A stretch of DNA of 64,000 nt, from the NCBI RefSeq assembly GCF_000003815.2, contig NC_049984.1, forward strand, positions 22,499,967 through 22,563,966, given 5' to 3'. Shown piece by piece: positions 25,801 to 34,721 of the stretch (position 1 is its first letter; the number at the start of each line of letters is the position of its first letter). The notes below the pieces were generated by a model that worked only from the letters and a program-made list of their open reading frames with translations, did not search any database and was not told where the DNA came from. A program made the translations under genes and the position numbers. This DNA is from Branchiostoma floridae. Lineage: Eukaryota; Chordata; Leptocardii; Amphioxiformes; Branchiostomatidae.

Positions 25801-28800
25801 CTATGATTACTTTTGTTCTAAACATGCTATCGTCATGATTTTTGAATGGTAGATAGCTCTTGTTTGCATATCATTGATGTCTTGTACTGCCCCCCTCCCC
25901 ACAGTTGTTTGGCGCTGTGTAAGTCAGATCATCATCTTCCTGTACCTGATGGATGAACAGACAAGTCTGTTGGTGCTCATACCGACTGGGATTGGTACTC
26001 TAATAGAGGTTAGTGTCATGTATAGCTATTCCCTGCAAGGTATATGGTACTGTTCATGCTGCAAAATGTATCTGTAAAGCAGTACACACATAATACATAA
26101 TTTGTACATGGCCGGGAAAAAAATGTAACGCTAGTTTACCTTCATCTGTGCGTAACTTATATCCGTTCTTAAAAACAGGGTATATCAAGTCGATAGACAA
26201 AGGTTTCAAAACGCAATACCTCAAATTCTATTGCAGTGTGAAAGACTTTGATATCCCTGCACAGTGCTCAGTCAGTGTTTCGGTGAACAACGGGTATAGG
26301 TTACCCGACGGATAAAGGTAAACTAGCGTTACTGTTTCGAACAGTGTCGGTAGTTGGTGATTCTCCTTTTTTTATTTTTTTCTATTCTTTTTTGTTTCTT
26401 TGTTCTAGCAAGTAGATTTAAGATATTGGGCAAAGACGTGATTTAACGTAGGAAAATATGTTGAAAAACGATCATTGTACACCATTTTTATTACTCAGAT
26501 ATCAGATCAATGATTTTTGTTGTTTGCCAGCGTTAATGTTTGGGCAAAAAAAGGCTAGTGTCGGCAGCTTTGCCGTGGTTGGTCCAATAATCCGAAACAC
26601 AACATTTTTTTCCTTAGGCTTAACAAATGATTAATAGTATAATCAACAACAGTACTGAACAATTAGCACAATCGTCATGCAAACAATACACATGCTGCCA
26701 TGTTGGTTGTAAATATTAAGCAAATGCCATATAACATTAGTTACATTATAACAGAGAAAAATACTTATATTTTTGAAGGCAAACATATCAAAACAAAATT
26801 TTATCATTCTCAGACATTTCATAAATATTCCTGTAGAGTCCATTCCAAGACACCATGAGGGTTTTTAGGTGATATTTATAATTAGTCTGAATTATTTTGA
26901 ATAAAAGAATATCTGAGCCACAATAATTAGATTATTTTCAAAAAATTGACTAAGAAAGTACTCATATATTTGAATTCCTTTGAATATTTTAGAAACATTT
27001 TGAAAGTAACTGTATAAAAATATCTTTATTTAGAATAATTGTGAAACCTCTGTGTGATTATTTCACATTTACAAATATTTGTAAAAAATGGTAAACCTGG
27101 CCAAATGGTTAAATTAGTTTATTGCCCCCATAAAAGTACGCCCTATTGTTGTATCTGCATATTTTTAGATTTCACTGCTGGGCAATGGTGGATCCTTTGT
27201 GGTGGGCCATTGTTGCATGGCACCCAAGCATACTTTGCAAGGATGTGTGAATTGCTATCTTCCCAGCCCACTGAACCATTTACAAAAAATGGTAGAAAAT
27301 GGTAAATAATGGTAGAATGCTGTTATCATTATTTAGAAACCATTAGAAGTATCCAATTCCACACGATGAATATTTCCAAAGTTTTACAGGACCAGGGAAA
27401 TATTTATAAAGTTGAAACAGTGTTACAAATATTTCTGAAGTATCAAATGTCCTAGACATATAATTACAAAACTTTAAAATCAATTCTAAACAATGGTCAC
27501 AAACATCCGCATGGTGTCTTGGAATGGACTCTATTATTTATTAATAGATAGCAAGGAAATAGTTCTGACAGTCTTTCATTTGCCTTCTCTTCATTTTTCA
27601 GGTCTGGAAGGTTAAAAAGGCCTTCAAGGTCATCATAACTTGGAATGGCAGAAAACCATCCTTCCAGGTAAGATTTCCCTAGGGACAGCAATTAGTGACT
27701 TCAGGCTAGGGCTGGGTATCGGTACAGCGTACCGGTCCAAAACCGGTTTTTCTTATTGGACCGGTCCAGAAAAACCGGACCTGAAAAAAATAGGTGGACT
27801 GGATGATGGACCGATTAGAAAATTAACAGATTATTTTATCAGGCATTCAATGGTTTTGGCGCTTGCAGGTGGAAGAAAATAACATGCAAGAGTGAAGTAG
27901 AGTAGAGTTTATAGTAATTTTTACCAAGTTTTACTGTCAATCATACAGGTGCGGTTAGCGTTGTACGATTTTAAAATGCCAGTGTAAGTCTAATAATACT
28001 CCACCAAACATATTTCTTTGTAGTGAAATGGACCATTGGTATGAGTCATACTGAATCTGAGGTCCAGGTTCAGGTCCGGACCTGGACCTGATCCTTTGGA
28101 CCTGAACCGGACCTGGACCTGAATTTTCTGTACCGGTACCCACCCCTACTTCAGGCTGTACCAATTTCATTCTTGGATTGTTGAAAATAATGCTAAAGCC
28201 ACAACATGTAGATTTTATGGGTGACATCATTGCAGACATTAATGTCCTCCTGATTTTGAAAAAAATATATATATATATTATGTATTTTGTTCCTTTTAGG
28301 AGATGGTGAACATTATGAGGAAGTAGCAAAGAAAAGAATTTCAAAATTTGTTGTGTTTATATTTTATTGTTATCTTGTCTCTTGAAAGTGTTGTTTCTTG
28401 TTGCAGTTGGGGGCTGTCTCTAAAAAAGAACAAGAAACAGCAGAATTTGACTCCAAGGTGTGTACTAGAATAAGGTTTATTCTCTTAAGTGGACATAAGA
28501 ACAAGAACTTCTCTTCAAGCACCAATGAGAACAACTACCAACATGCTAATAAGCCTTGTCATGCTTGGATAGCCAATCAGTACTAGTGATAGTTTCAGCC
28601 AATCACGGACCAGTAAGTGATAAACTTTACTTCAAGCACCAATGAGAGCAACTCCCAACATGCTAATAAGCCTTGTCATGCTTGGATAGCCAATCAGTGC
28701 TAGGGATAGTTTCAGCCAATCACAGACCAGTAAACATGAACTTCACTTCAAGCACCAATGAGAGCAACTACCAACATGCTAATAAGCCTTGTCATGCTTG

Positions 28801-31800
28801 GATAGCCAATCAGCACTAGGGATAGTTTCAGCCAATCACAGACCAGTAAAAATTAACTTCACTTCAAGCACCAATGAGAGCAACTGCCAACATGCTAATA
28901 AGCCTTGTCATGCTTGGATAGCCAATCAGTGCTAGGGATAGTTTCAGCCAATCACAGACCAGTAAAAATTAACTTCACTTCAAGCACCAATGACAGCAAC
29001 TGCCAACATGCTAATAAGCCTTGTCATGCTTGGATAGCCAATACGTACTAGGGATAGTTTCAGCCAATCACAGACCAGTAAACATGAACTTCACTTCAAG
29101 CACCAATGAGAGCAACTCCCAACATGCTAATAAGCCTTGTCATGCTTGGATAGCCAATCAGTACTAGTGATAGTTTCAGCCAATCACGGACTAGTAACAT
29201 GAGCTTCACTTCAAGCACCAATGACAGCAACGTCTAATAAGCCTTGTCATGCTTGGATAGCCAATCAGTAGTAGGGTCATAGTTTCAGCCAATCACAGAC
29301 CAGTGAACATGAACATCACTTCAAGCACCAATGAGAGCAACTACCAACATGCTAATAAGCCTTGACATGCTTGGATAGCCAATCAGTGCTCTGGATAGTT
29401 TCAGCCAATCACAGACCAGGTCAGCTGAGTGTTGACCTGTAGTCACATTGTACTGTTTAACATGTTCAATCACTTATCATATCATGGTATTTTATCACCT
29501 GATATCATCCATATATTGATATGGATGGATGTTGTCCTGTACAGGCCATGCAGTATCTATCGTATGTCCTGTACCCGCTGTGTGTGGCCGGTGCAGTCTA
29601 CTCTCTGCTGTATACACCACACAAAAGGTGAGAAAGTCTCTAATGCCATTAGTATAAAACTATTATGTAGATAATAATCTGTGTAAATGCTCACTCTCTT
29701 CGGAACAGTTCTGTTTTTAAAGTATGCTCTTTGTATAGAAAATAAGTAAATACAGTCAAACCTGTATTAGCGGCCACCTTTGTATAGCAGCCACCTGGCC
29801 ATTGCGGTCACTTTTTGTTGGTCCCTTGGATTCATAATGATTAAGAAATAAGCTTAGCGGCCACCTGCCCAACGTGGCCACGGCCACATGTGCACGATTT
29901 CCGGTCCCGTTGATACAGAAACACTGCCTCTTGCAACCATACTGCAGCCTTATGTCACCCTGCACCGAGTTTGAAATTGTAGTTTGCGAGGATTTGGAGT
30001 TCCTGACAGGGTCATTTTGGCGGTAGCAGAAGGTATGCATGCCTTGAGCATTTAAGTGCAAGTCTTTGTCGGTGAATTTACCGATCGAGACAATGTTACT
30101 TGGTGAGAAAGATTAGTGGGAACTGAAACCATGTGTAGCTTGCTCATGGTCAATTGATCAACATTTTCTCCATAGTGGCCACGTATCTATAGTTACCATA
30201 TTTGTCCAGTCCCTTGCGTGGCCGCTATAGACAGGTTTGACTGTAGAACATGTAATGTGTTACGTATTTGATGACGTTGTGTTGTATATCTCTAGCAATT
30301 TTGTCATGCAACTTACAGTGAAAATGGGAAGTATCTCATTATAATATTTTTTTTGTTTTATTGTCTTTTCCAGCTGGTATTCCTGGGTTGTTCGGAACCT
30401 TGTTAACGGTAAGTCATCCTGTCAGAGAAGTTTACTTCAAGTTACACAGCTAAATACAGCCTGGCATATCACACAAAAACTGAAGTATGTTGGCATAAGT
30501 ACAATTAAATGTAGAAAATCAAGCCATATTAGAGTAAGGAATCATTGGCCACACCAATTTTTTTGTTGTTTCTCGGATTTCCCGACCCTTTTTTTTCCGA
30601 TTTGATAAAAACAAAAAGTTTTCAAATTGATGGCTACACCTCGTGTTGACAAAATTTCACTGCCTCTTCTTTCTCAAATTAACTATGGGCCTCAAATTCC
30701 AGTATAGCTGTACGTGCCTATTTTGTATGGTACGTTTATCATTTTTCTTTAAACTAATATGGACTTTGCTACCAGGGACCCCCTAAATGTTGAAATTTTA
30801 GGTTTTCCTTTCGGATATCTCCTATGCCCAACTTTTTAAAAAAAGTTTTTGTCTTCTTTTTTTTTCGACGGACCGACCCAATTTTTTTTCTTAAAAAAAT
30901 CTGAGAAACAACAAATAAAATTGGTGTGGCCTAATAAGTTTTTTCGTCCCTTCCAGGTGTGTACGCCTTTGGGTTCCTCTTCATGCTGCCACAGCTGTTT
31001 GTGAACTACAAGGTAAGTGTTTCAGTTTCTGTGTAGTGTTACAACAGCCAGTGAGTTTGCAGAAATTATCTGGTATGACTCTGACCTTCTTACAAATTAC
31101 TGTAAATCAAGGATGGAAACATTGACTTGATATCTGGTTTTGTTTCAGTTGAAATCTGTAGCCCATCTACCATGGAGAGCCTTCATGTACAAGGTATGTC
31201 CTTCACTAATTGACAACAGACGAATTTGAACCACACTCTGTTTCTGTCATAGTGAGAATTTTGCTCACAAACTGTCACTGCACACATCCATAAATGATAG
31301 AACACATTGGAAATATGTTCCCCTCCTTTATTTTATTCTTCTGTCGATTCGACAGATAAGCAGGCAGACAGGCATTTGCTGGTGGGTTCGTCAACCTGTT
31401 TGCCTGACCTGCACATTACTTTTTATGGTGAAGGAGGGGTGTGCAATTCCTTCTCCACCCTCTCGTCTACTGGAGCACTAAGTCTCACAGGGGCAGAACT
31501 GTATGACACGTGTGAGACGGCTCCAGCAGATACAGGTTTATTGTTCGGAGTATCCGTCTCCTGGGAGGACTTCCGACCAAGGATGCAAGGGGTTCCTCCT
31601 ACCCCTGACTCATGTGTCATGGCGGGTGCGTCATGCCCGAACATGTCCCTAAGGCCTGTCTCGGCCACAAGGCCACTAGCCACAGCTAGATACCGGTACT
31701 CATTTACACTCAAGTGAGGAAAGTCGTGTTAAGTGCCTTTCCCAAGGGTACCAGATCGGTGGCACAGCAGGATTCGAACTCAGGACCTCTCGGGTTCCCC

Positions 31801-32950
31801 TCCTAACTTGATGCATAATGGTCGAACCCATAAAATAAAGTTACGTACTAGTCATCTTTATTAACTTGTACCTTTTTACTTTACTGTCTTGCAGGCCTTC
31901 AATACTTTCATAGATGACATCTTCGCCTTCATCATCACCATGCCAACGGCTCACAGAATGGCCTGTTTCCGTGACGATGTCGTGTTTGGAGTCTACCTGT
32001 ACCAAAGATGGTAAGGCTCTCTGGTTTTCTATACTTAATGTGGAGTCGCCTTACAGTCTGTAGGTCGTGAGTTTGATCCCAGTAGAGTCATACCAAAGAC
32101 TGCTGCTTTCTCTGCTAAGAATGCAGTATTTGTTAAACACGCACAGGGCACGAAATACCACCTGCATATGCAGGTTAGTGCAGGTAAAATTGTGCAGGTA
32201 TTTCTGGTGTCTACCTGCACCTAACCTGCACTGGTCCATGTACCAGGGTTTTATACATAAATGTCCTATGATGTATATTAGGTGCATGTGGATTGTATAG
32301 CTGCATTGACTGTTACTGCCTATAAAGTATACAAGAAAAATAGCATTATGGTTCCTGAACAAGTTTAATATGATCCATACTTCCTAAATTCAGAGCGGTG
32401 CAGGTGAAATTTGTCTGGTGCAGGTAATTTTCAAAAAGTACACAAAGGCACAAAAAGTATTTCAAGCCCTGACGGACCACTACCAGTAAACTAACCCTTT
32501 GCTATTAACAGTGATGGCACAAAAATGTATGGCATAGGGCTACAGAAATGGAGATGGGTGCCATTCAATGCACCGTTAAGTGTGGAAAGGACTACATGTT
32601 TAGTCTTAATGTGCAGAGTTTTAATTTTAATGTTATTTTCTACGTTTACGCAACTAAATTGCCTTAACAGAAACATAGAAAGGGATTTTTTTCCGTGTAT
32701 GCTTGTTGCTGCACCTCCCCTCTTGTTAAGTTTATGAAATATGAAAAAAATGGTCCACGGCTCATTTGGTAGCCATATGTTTTAGGATTAAGTATATTAT
32801 TATGTTTCTTCTTGTGTTTGTTTGTTTACTTGTTTGTTTGTTTTGTAAACATGTCCGCTGTGTATTCCATCCAGGCTCTATCCCGTGGACAAAACCAGGG
32901 TCAACGAGTACGGACAGTCCTTCACTGAAGATGAGAAGAAGACCAATTGA
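19585..32950 (+). CDS. CLPTM1L: CLPTM1-like protein (lipid scramblase CLPTM1L)
   Basis: Polytopic ER membrane protein of the CLPTM1 family; the human protein moves glucosaminyl-phosphatidylinositol across the ER membrane in GPI-anchor synthesis. Seventeen exons: 19585-19743, 20596-20696, 21122-21308, 22244-22368, 23466-23538, 23698-23815, 24269-24363, 25245-25329, 25905-26008, 27602-27667, 28407-28457, 29545-29627, 30374-30408, 30957-31012, 31149-31193, 31895-32010 and 32875-32950. Phases all fit, giving 524 residues (human 538). Hallmarks: an N-terminal membrane segment, [41 protein letters not shown]-type [36 protein letters not shown] and [20 protein letters not shown]. The first half is lumenal, the rest carries several hydrophobic helices. 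Introns host most of the MITEs of the window. Confidence 0.97.
19765..19806. repeat. (TA)n(GA)n microsatellite
   Basis: A short TA run followed by about ten GA dinucleotides, directly 3' of CLPTM1L exon 1. Confidence 0.95.
19861..20093. mobile_element. MITE with roughly 75-bp inverted ends, CLPTM1L intron 1
   Basis: Left arm ATAAGCCTTCTCACATTAGT, then GGACGCATGTG and GGAATTCTAGGTAATATGTC. The right arm is the near-perfect complement ending GTGAGAAGGCTTAT. Total length 233 bp with an unpaired middle of about 85 bp. Confidence 0.85.
20242..20316. repeat. Perfect-type hairpin, 30-bp stem
   Basis: AATAAAAATATTATTGGATC and ATTGA pair with their complements downstream across a 15-base loop, with one mismatch in the stem. 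It may be a tiny fold-back element; it lies in CLPTM1L intron 1. Confidence 0.8.
20748..20825 (-). repeat. tRNA-like sequence (pseudo-tRNA or SINE head)
   Basis: On the minus strand a T-arm with CCCGGGTTCGATCCCGGG (B box GGTTCGATCC) follows an anticodon-like stretch GGTTTGTAATC. The 5' half (GGCTGAACAGCC) is not a good D-arm and no acceptor stem closes, so it is not called a functional tRNA. Intronic in CLPTM1L. Confidence 0.4.
21312..21717. mobile_element. MITE family A, copy 1, abutting a splice donor
   Basis: Ends AGGCCACACCAATTTAATTT and its complement AATTGAATTGGT; inside, TTGGTTCACGGATTTTTT on the left pairs with its complement on the right. It starts two or three bases into CLPTM1L intron 3 (donor GTAAGG at 21309-21314), so the element supplies part of the 5' splice site. 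Other copies of the family: 22474, 25496, 30547, 42944, 55177 and 56966. Confidence 0.8.
21795..22173. mobile_element. MITE family C, copy 1
   Basis: Left end CCATGTTGATGACATCCTC and right end GATGTCATCC..., GCCTTA. The body has GGAACCCCAAAAC and GGCATTCTATAACAT. Relatives lie at 41166, 42641 and 54225. The left end lacks the TTTGATTATATGG stretch of the other copies. Confidence 0.65.
22474..22882. mobile_element. MITE family A, copy 2, containing a nested element
   Basis: The ends AGGCCATACCAATTTAATTT and AATCAATTGGAGTGGCCT belong to family A. Between them, at 22612-22831, sits a complete member of the TAACGCTAG family, so this is an insertion into an older insertion. CLPTM1L intron 4. Confidence 0.75.
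22612..22831. mobile_element. MITE family B (TAACGCTAGTTCACC), nested copy
   Basis: Left end TAACGCTAGTTCACCTTTAT and CCGTTGGGTAACCTATATCC; right end CGGATATAGGTTACCCCGCG and GATAAAGGTGAAATAGCGTTA. An inner stretch about ATATCACGTTGACGG is also palindromically repeated. A second complete copy is at 26126-26331, partial ones at 16168 and 23147. Confidence 0.8.
23147..23330. mobile_element. MITE family B, right-truncated copy
   Basis: Begins TAACGTTAGTTCACCTTTAT and contains GGTAACCTATATCCATTAAC and CAACTTGATATCCC, but the terminal right arm is not found. CLPTM1L intron 4, less than 150 bp before exon 5. Confidence 0.55.
23890..24605. repeat. Direct duplication of intron sequence flanking CLPTM1L exon 7
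   Basis: Two related stretches, about 23890-24110 (intron 6) and 24385-24605 (intron 7), share ATTGTTTTTGCTTC, CTTCTTC..., TGTAGCAGACACCC, GGCAGGACAGAGCTGGAG (GGTAGG in one) and GAATGTGTT. Exon 7 lies between them. Either a local duplication or two copies of one dispersed repeat. Confidence 0.7.
24709..25155. mobile_element. Tc1/mariner- or pogo-type MITE (CAGTCAAACCTG)
   Basis: Ends CAGTCAAACCTGCCCAAGCG and its complement, flanked by TA on both sides, the target site of the Tc1/mariner superfamily. Subterminal AGCGACCACC motifs repeat inward. Relatives: 29753-30243 and 61480-63016. No transposase frame. CLPTM1L intron 7. Confidence 0.8.
25496..25738. mobile_element. MITE family A, copy 3
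   Basis: GGCCACACCAATTTAATTTG and TTGTTTCTTGGATTT on the left; GTGAACCAACGAATTAAATTGG and TGTGTCCT on the right. A shortened member (about 245 bp). CLPTM1L intron 8. Confidence 0.7.
26126..26331. mobile_element. MITE family B, complete copy
   Basis: TAACGCTAGTTTACCTTCAT at the left and GGATAAAGGTAAACTAGCGTTA at the right, with inner palindromic TATATCAAGTCGATAG/CTTTGATATCCC. CLPTM1L intron 9. Confidence 0.8.
26835..27532. mobile_element. 698-bp element family D, copy 1
   Basis: Exact terminal inverted repeats begin AGAGTCCATTCCAAGACACC and run about 23 bp. The two copies (the other at 47349-48044) are almost the same along their whole length, and both are noncoding. TA dinucleotides flank the GAGTCC ends here, suggesting a mariner-type target. 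Many motifs of the type AAATATTT(A/G) and AATGGTAAA repeat inside. CLPTM1L intron 9. Confidence 0.85.
27706..28151. mobile_element. Element with GGTACCGG-rich ends
   Basis: Left GGGCTGGGTATCGGTACAG pairs with right CTGTACCGGTACCCACCCCT. Subterminal regions are full of CCGGTCC/GGTCCGGACC motifs. Similar right or left ends occur at 33255-33592 and 36610-36770. CLPTM1L intron 10; noncoding. Confidence 0.65.
28505..29425. repeat. 116-bp tandem array with CCAAT motifs
   Basis: Eight units with starts near 28516, 28633, 28749, 28865, 28981, 29097, 29212 and 29322 (period 115-117, last step 110 through a small deletion). Each unit carries AGCACCAATGA, AACATGCTAATAAGCC, GATAGCCAATCAG and TCAGCCAATCAC, so most units have three CCAAT pentamers on the coding strand. 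It lies in CLPTM1L intron 11. Confidence 0.92.
29753..30243. mobile_element. CAGTCAAACCTG element, second copy
   Basis: CAGTCAAACCTGTATTAGCG at the left, complement ending GGTTTGACTG at the right, TA on both flanks, with repeated GCGGCCACC in place of GCGACCACC. 491 bp, noncoding. CLPTM1L intron 12. Confidence 0.8.
30547..30932. mobile_element. MITE family A, copy 4
   Basis: GGCCACACCAATTTTTTTG and TTGTTTCTCGGATTT at the left; AATCTGAGAAACAACAAAT and AAAATTGGTGTGGCCT at the right. Ends about 25 bp before CLPTM1L exon 14, so it reaches the branch-point/acceptor zone of intron 13. Confidence 0.8.
31431..31795 (-). repeat. SINE with dispersed body, opposite orientation to 7371-7815
   Basis: In complement: a degenerate B-box region near 31790, then CTTGGGAAAGGCACTTAACAC and ACGACTTTCCTCAC, then the same body as in 7490-7815 including GTGGCCGAGACAGGCCTTAG. 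A 136-codon frame on the plus strand is a translation of the repeat. CLPTM1L intron 15. Confidence 0.65.
32144..32472. mobile_element. hAT-like MITE (CAGGGCACGAAATAC)
   Basis: Left end CAGGGCACGAAATACCACC, right end GTATTTCAAGCCCTG (complement CAGGGCTTGAAATAC). Inside, GTGCAGGT and its complement recur many times. No clear 8-bp target duplication. A related set of ends occurs at 36091-36459. CLPTM1L intron 16. Confidence 0.65.
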
Positions 32951-33254
32951 TGAAAATATTATAATTGCCAGAGAAGTATTATTTCATAGGCACAGGACCA
33001 TTCTTAAGAGATAATCACAAAACTATAGTGTTACATTGAATAGTATAGGGAACTGATAGTTTTTAGTACAAGTACAACTCAAGATACTAGAACTTGCATG
33101 ATTGTCAGGTTAAGTCTATTAAGAACATTCCATGTGAATTGTAATGTGTCAGTTGTACAGAGTTGTTGGCATTGTGCAATATGTTTGCAGTTAATCTAAG
33201 GGTGTAGGAAAAATACTGCAGTGCAAATAGGTTTTGATACACAAAATTTGCAAC

Positions 33255-33592
33255 TAGGGCTGTGTACTTTAATATTCGTACCTGCAGTGTACCTGTAAAA
33301 TTGTTACAGGTCCGGACCTAAACATCTGTTTACCAGTACCTGTACCTAAACTATTGCACATTCAAGTGGACACCGCTTTGTAAGACTACAGATAGGTAAA
33401 TCCAGAATCAACAATGAAAATTTTGATAATCTTGCAGTTGAAAACTAAGGAAATTTCATTTTGAGACTCAAATAATTATCTAATTCTTCATTCAAAGATG
33501 ATACTTTATGATTGATGACTTGTTTAGGTACATGTTCAGTCAGGGCCTGCACCTAAACCCCTGTACCTGTACCTAAAATTTGTTTAGGTACA
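33255..33592. mobile_element. Inverted-end element downstream of CLPTM1L
   Basis: Left GGGCTGTGTACTTTAATATT, right AATTTGTTTAGGTACACAGC. Inner AGGTCCGGACCTAAAC and repeated ACCTGTACCTAAA link it to 27706-28151 and 36610-36770. It probably lies in or just after the CLPTM1L 3' untranslated region. Confidence 0.5.
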
Positions 33593-34721
33593 CAGCTGTA
33601 TTTGCAACAGTAAAAGTTTTAATCAGTCATTATCAGCACTTACATGTACTACATTTTCCTTCAAAACTACTCGTCAGGATTAAACTTCCGAAAGGTATCT
33701 ACTTGTTAGAATGCATGTCTGTTTTTTATAACGATCTGAAGCATTCCAGAATAAAGGTAATCCTGATCCTTTTTACCTATCATGACACAATAATCTCTAT
33801 AAGTAGTTATTCAGGTACTTGACTTTGAAAAGTTGCTCAAGATGTCATTATGTTGAACTTGGTATGGAGTCTGTTACATGTACTGTAAATGCATTTATAT
33901 TCAAATTTGCAAGGATTTAATTTGCAGTAGTGGGTGTATTCACTATATTGAACCAGATCAGATATGAATAAATACTTCTAAAAAAAATAGCCAAATAATT
34001 CAGTCATTTATTTTATGCATGGCTTTTAATTCAAAAGAAACATCATTGAACACTGTGTAAAAAGGGTACAAATATTGTACAATTCAACACAGAGAATCTC
34101 GTCAAGAAATCTTGTCCCTACCCAAAGATTTATGTATACATTTCTTTTCTTTAGCCACACATTCAGAAACCACAGTCTTGCCACCCATGTACAGTGAGTC
34201 AAGTTTATACATGTAGCATGATAACTAATAGGACATGCATCACAGCTATGTAAATAGTCACACCATGAAAAACTATAAATATTTCCAGTCAAAAAACTAC
34301 ATGAAAAGTGACACACAGATAATGATGTTACCTCGTACAAAAGGCGTACATTTCACAGCAACTAGCTTTGGATTACAATACATAATCTCAAAAAATCATC
34401 ACGGTGTTGCTTCCCTTAAAAAAGTAGGATCACTTGTTGCAATGTCTTCATGATATCAAATGTTTTGGTGCTACAATCTTATTGCTAAGCCTCGACAGTG
34501 TCTGTTTCAATGCTGAAACACCCCATCTACTGTTAGTATAACAGAAAACGTATACGGTCCCTTCAACGATACTGCTCGCCTTTCCGAAAGCCTCTATAGT
34601 ATTGTACTTTGAGCTGCAGGAACAGACAATGGTAGATGCAGCAAGTGCAAGTCCCAATTGTTGTCCCTTTCGTGTGAGGCACATAGCTGATGACGTGGGT
34701 GCCTGGGCCCTTTTGAGGTCT

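Noticed and set aside
31307-31717. 136-codon plus-strand frame
   Set aside because: Falls in a SINE/dispersed repeat also found at 7490-7815; open on both strands.
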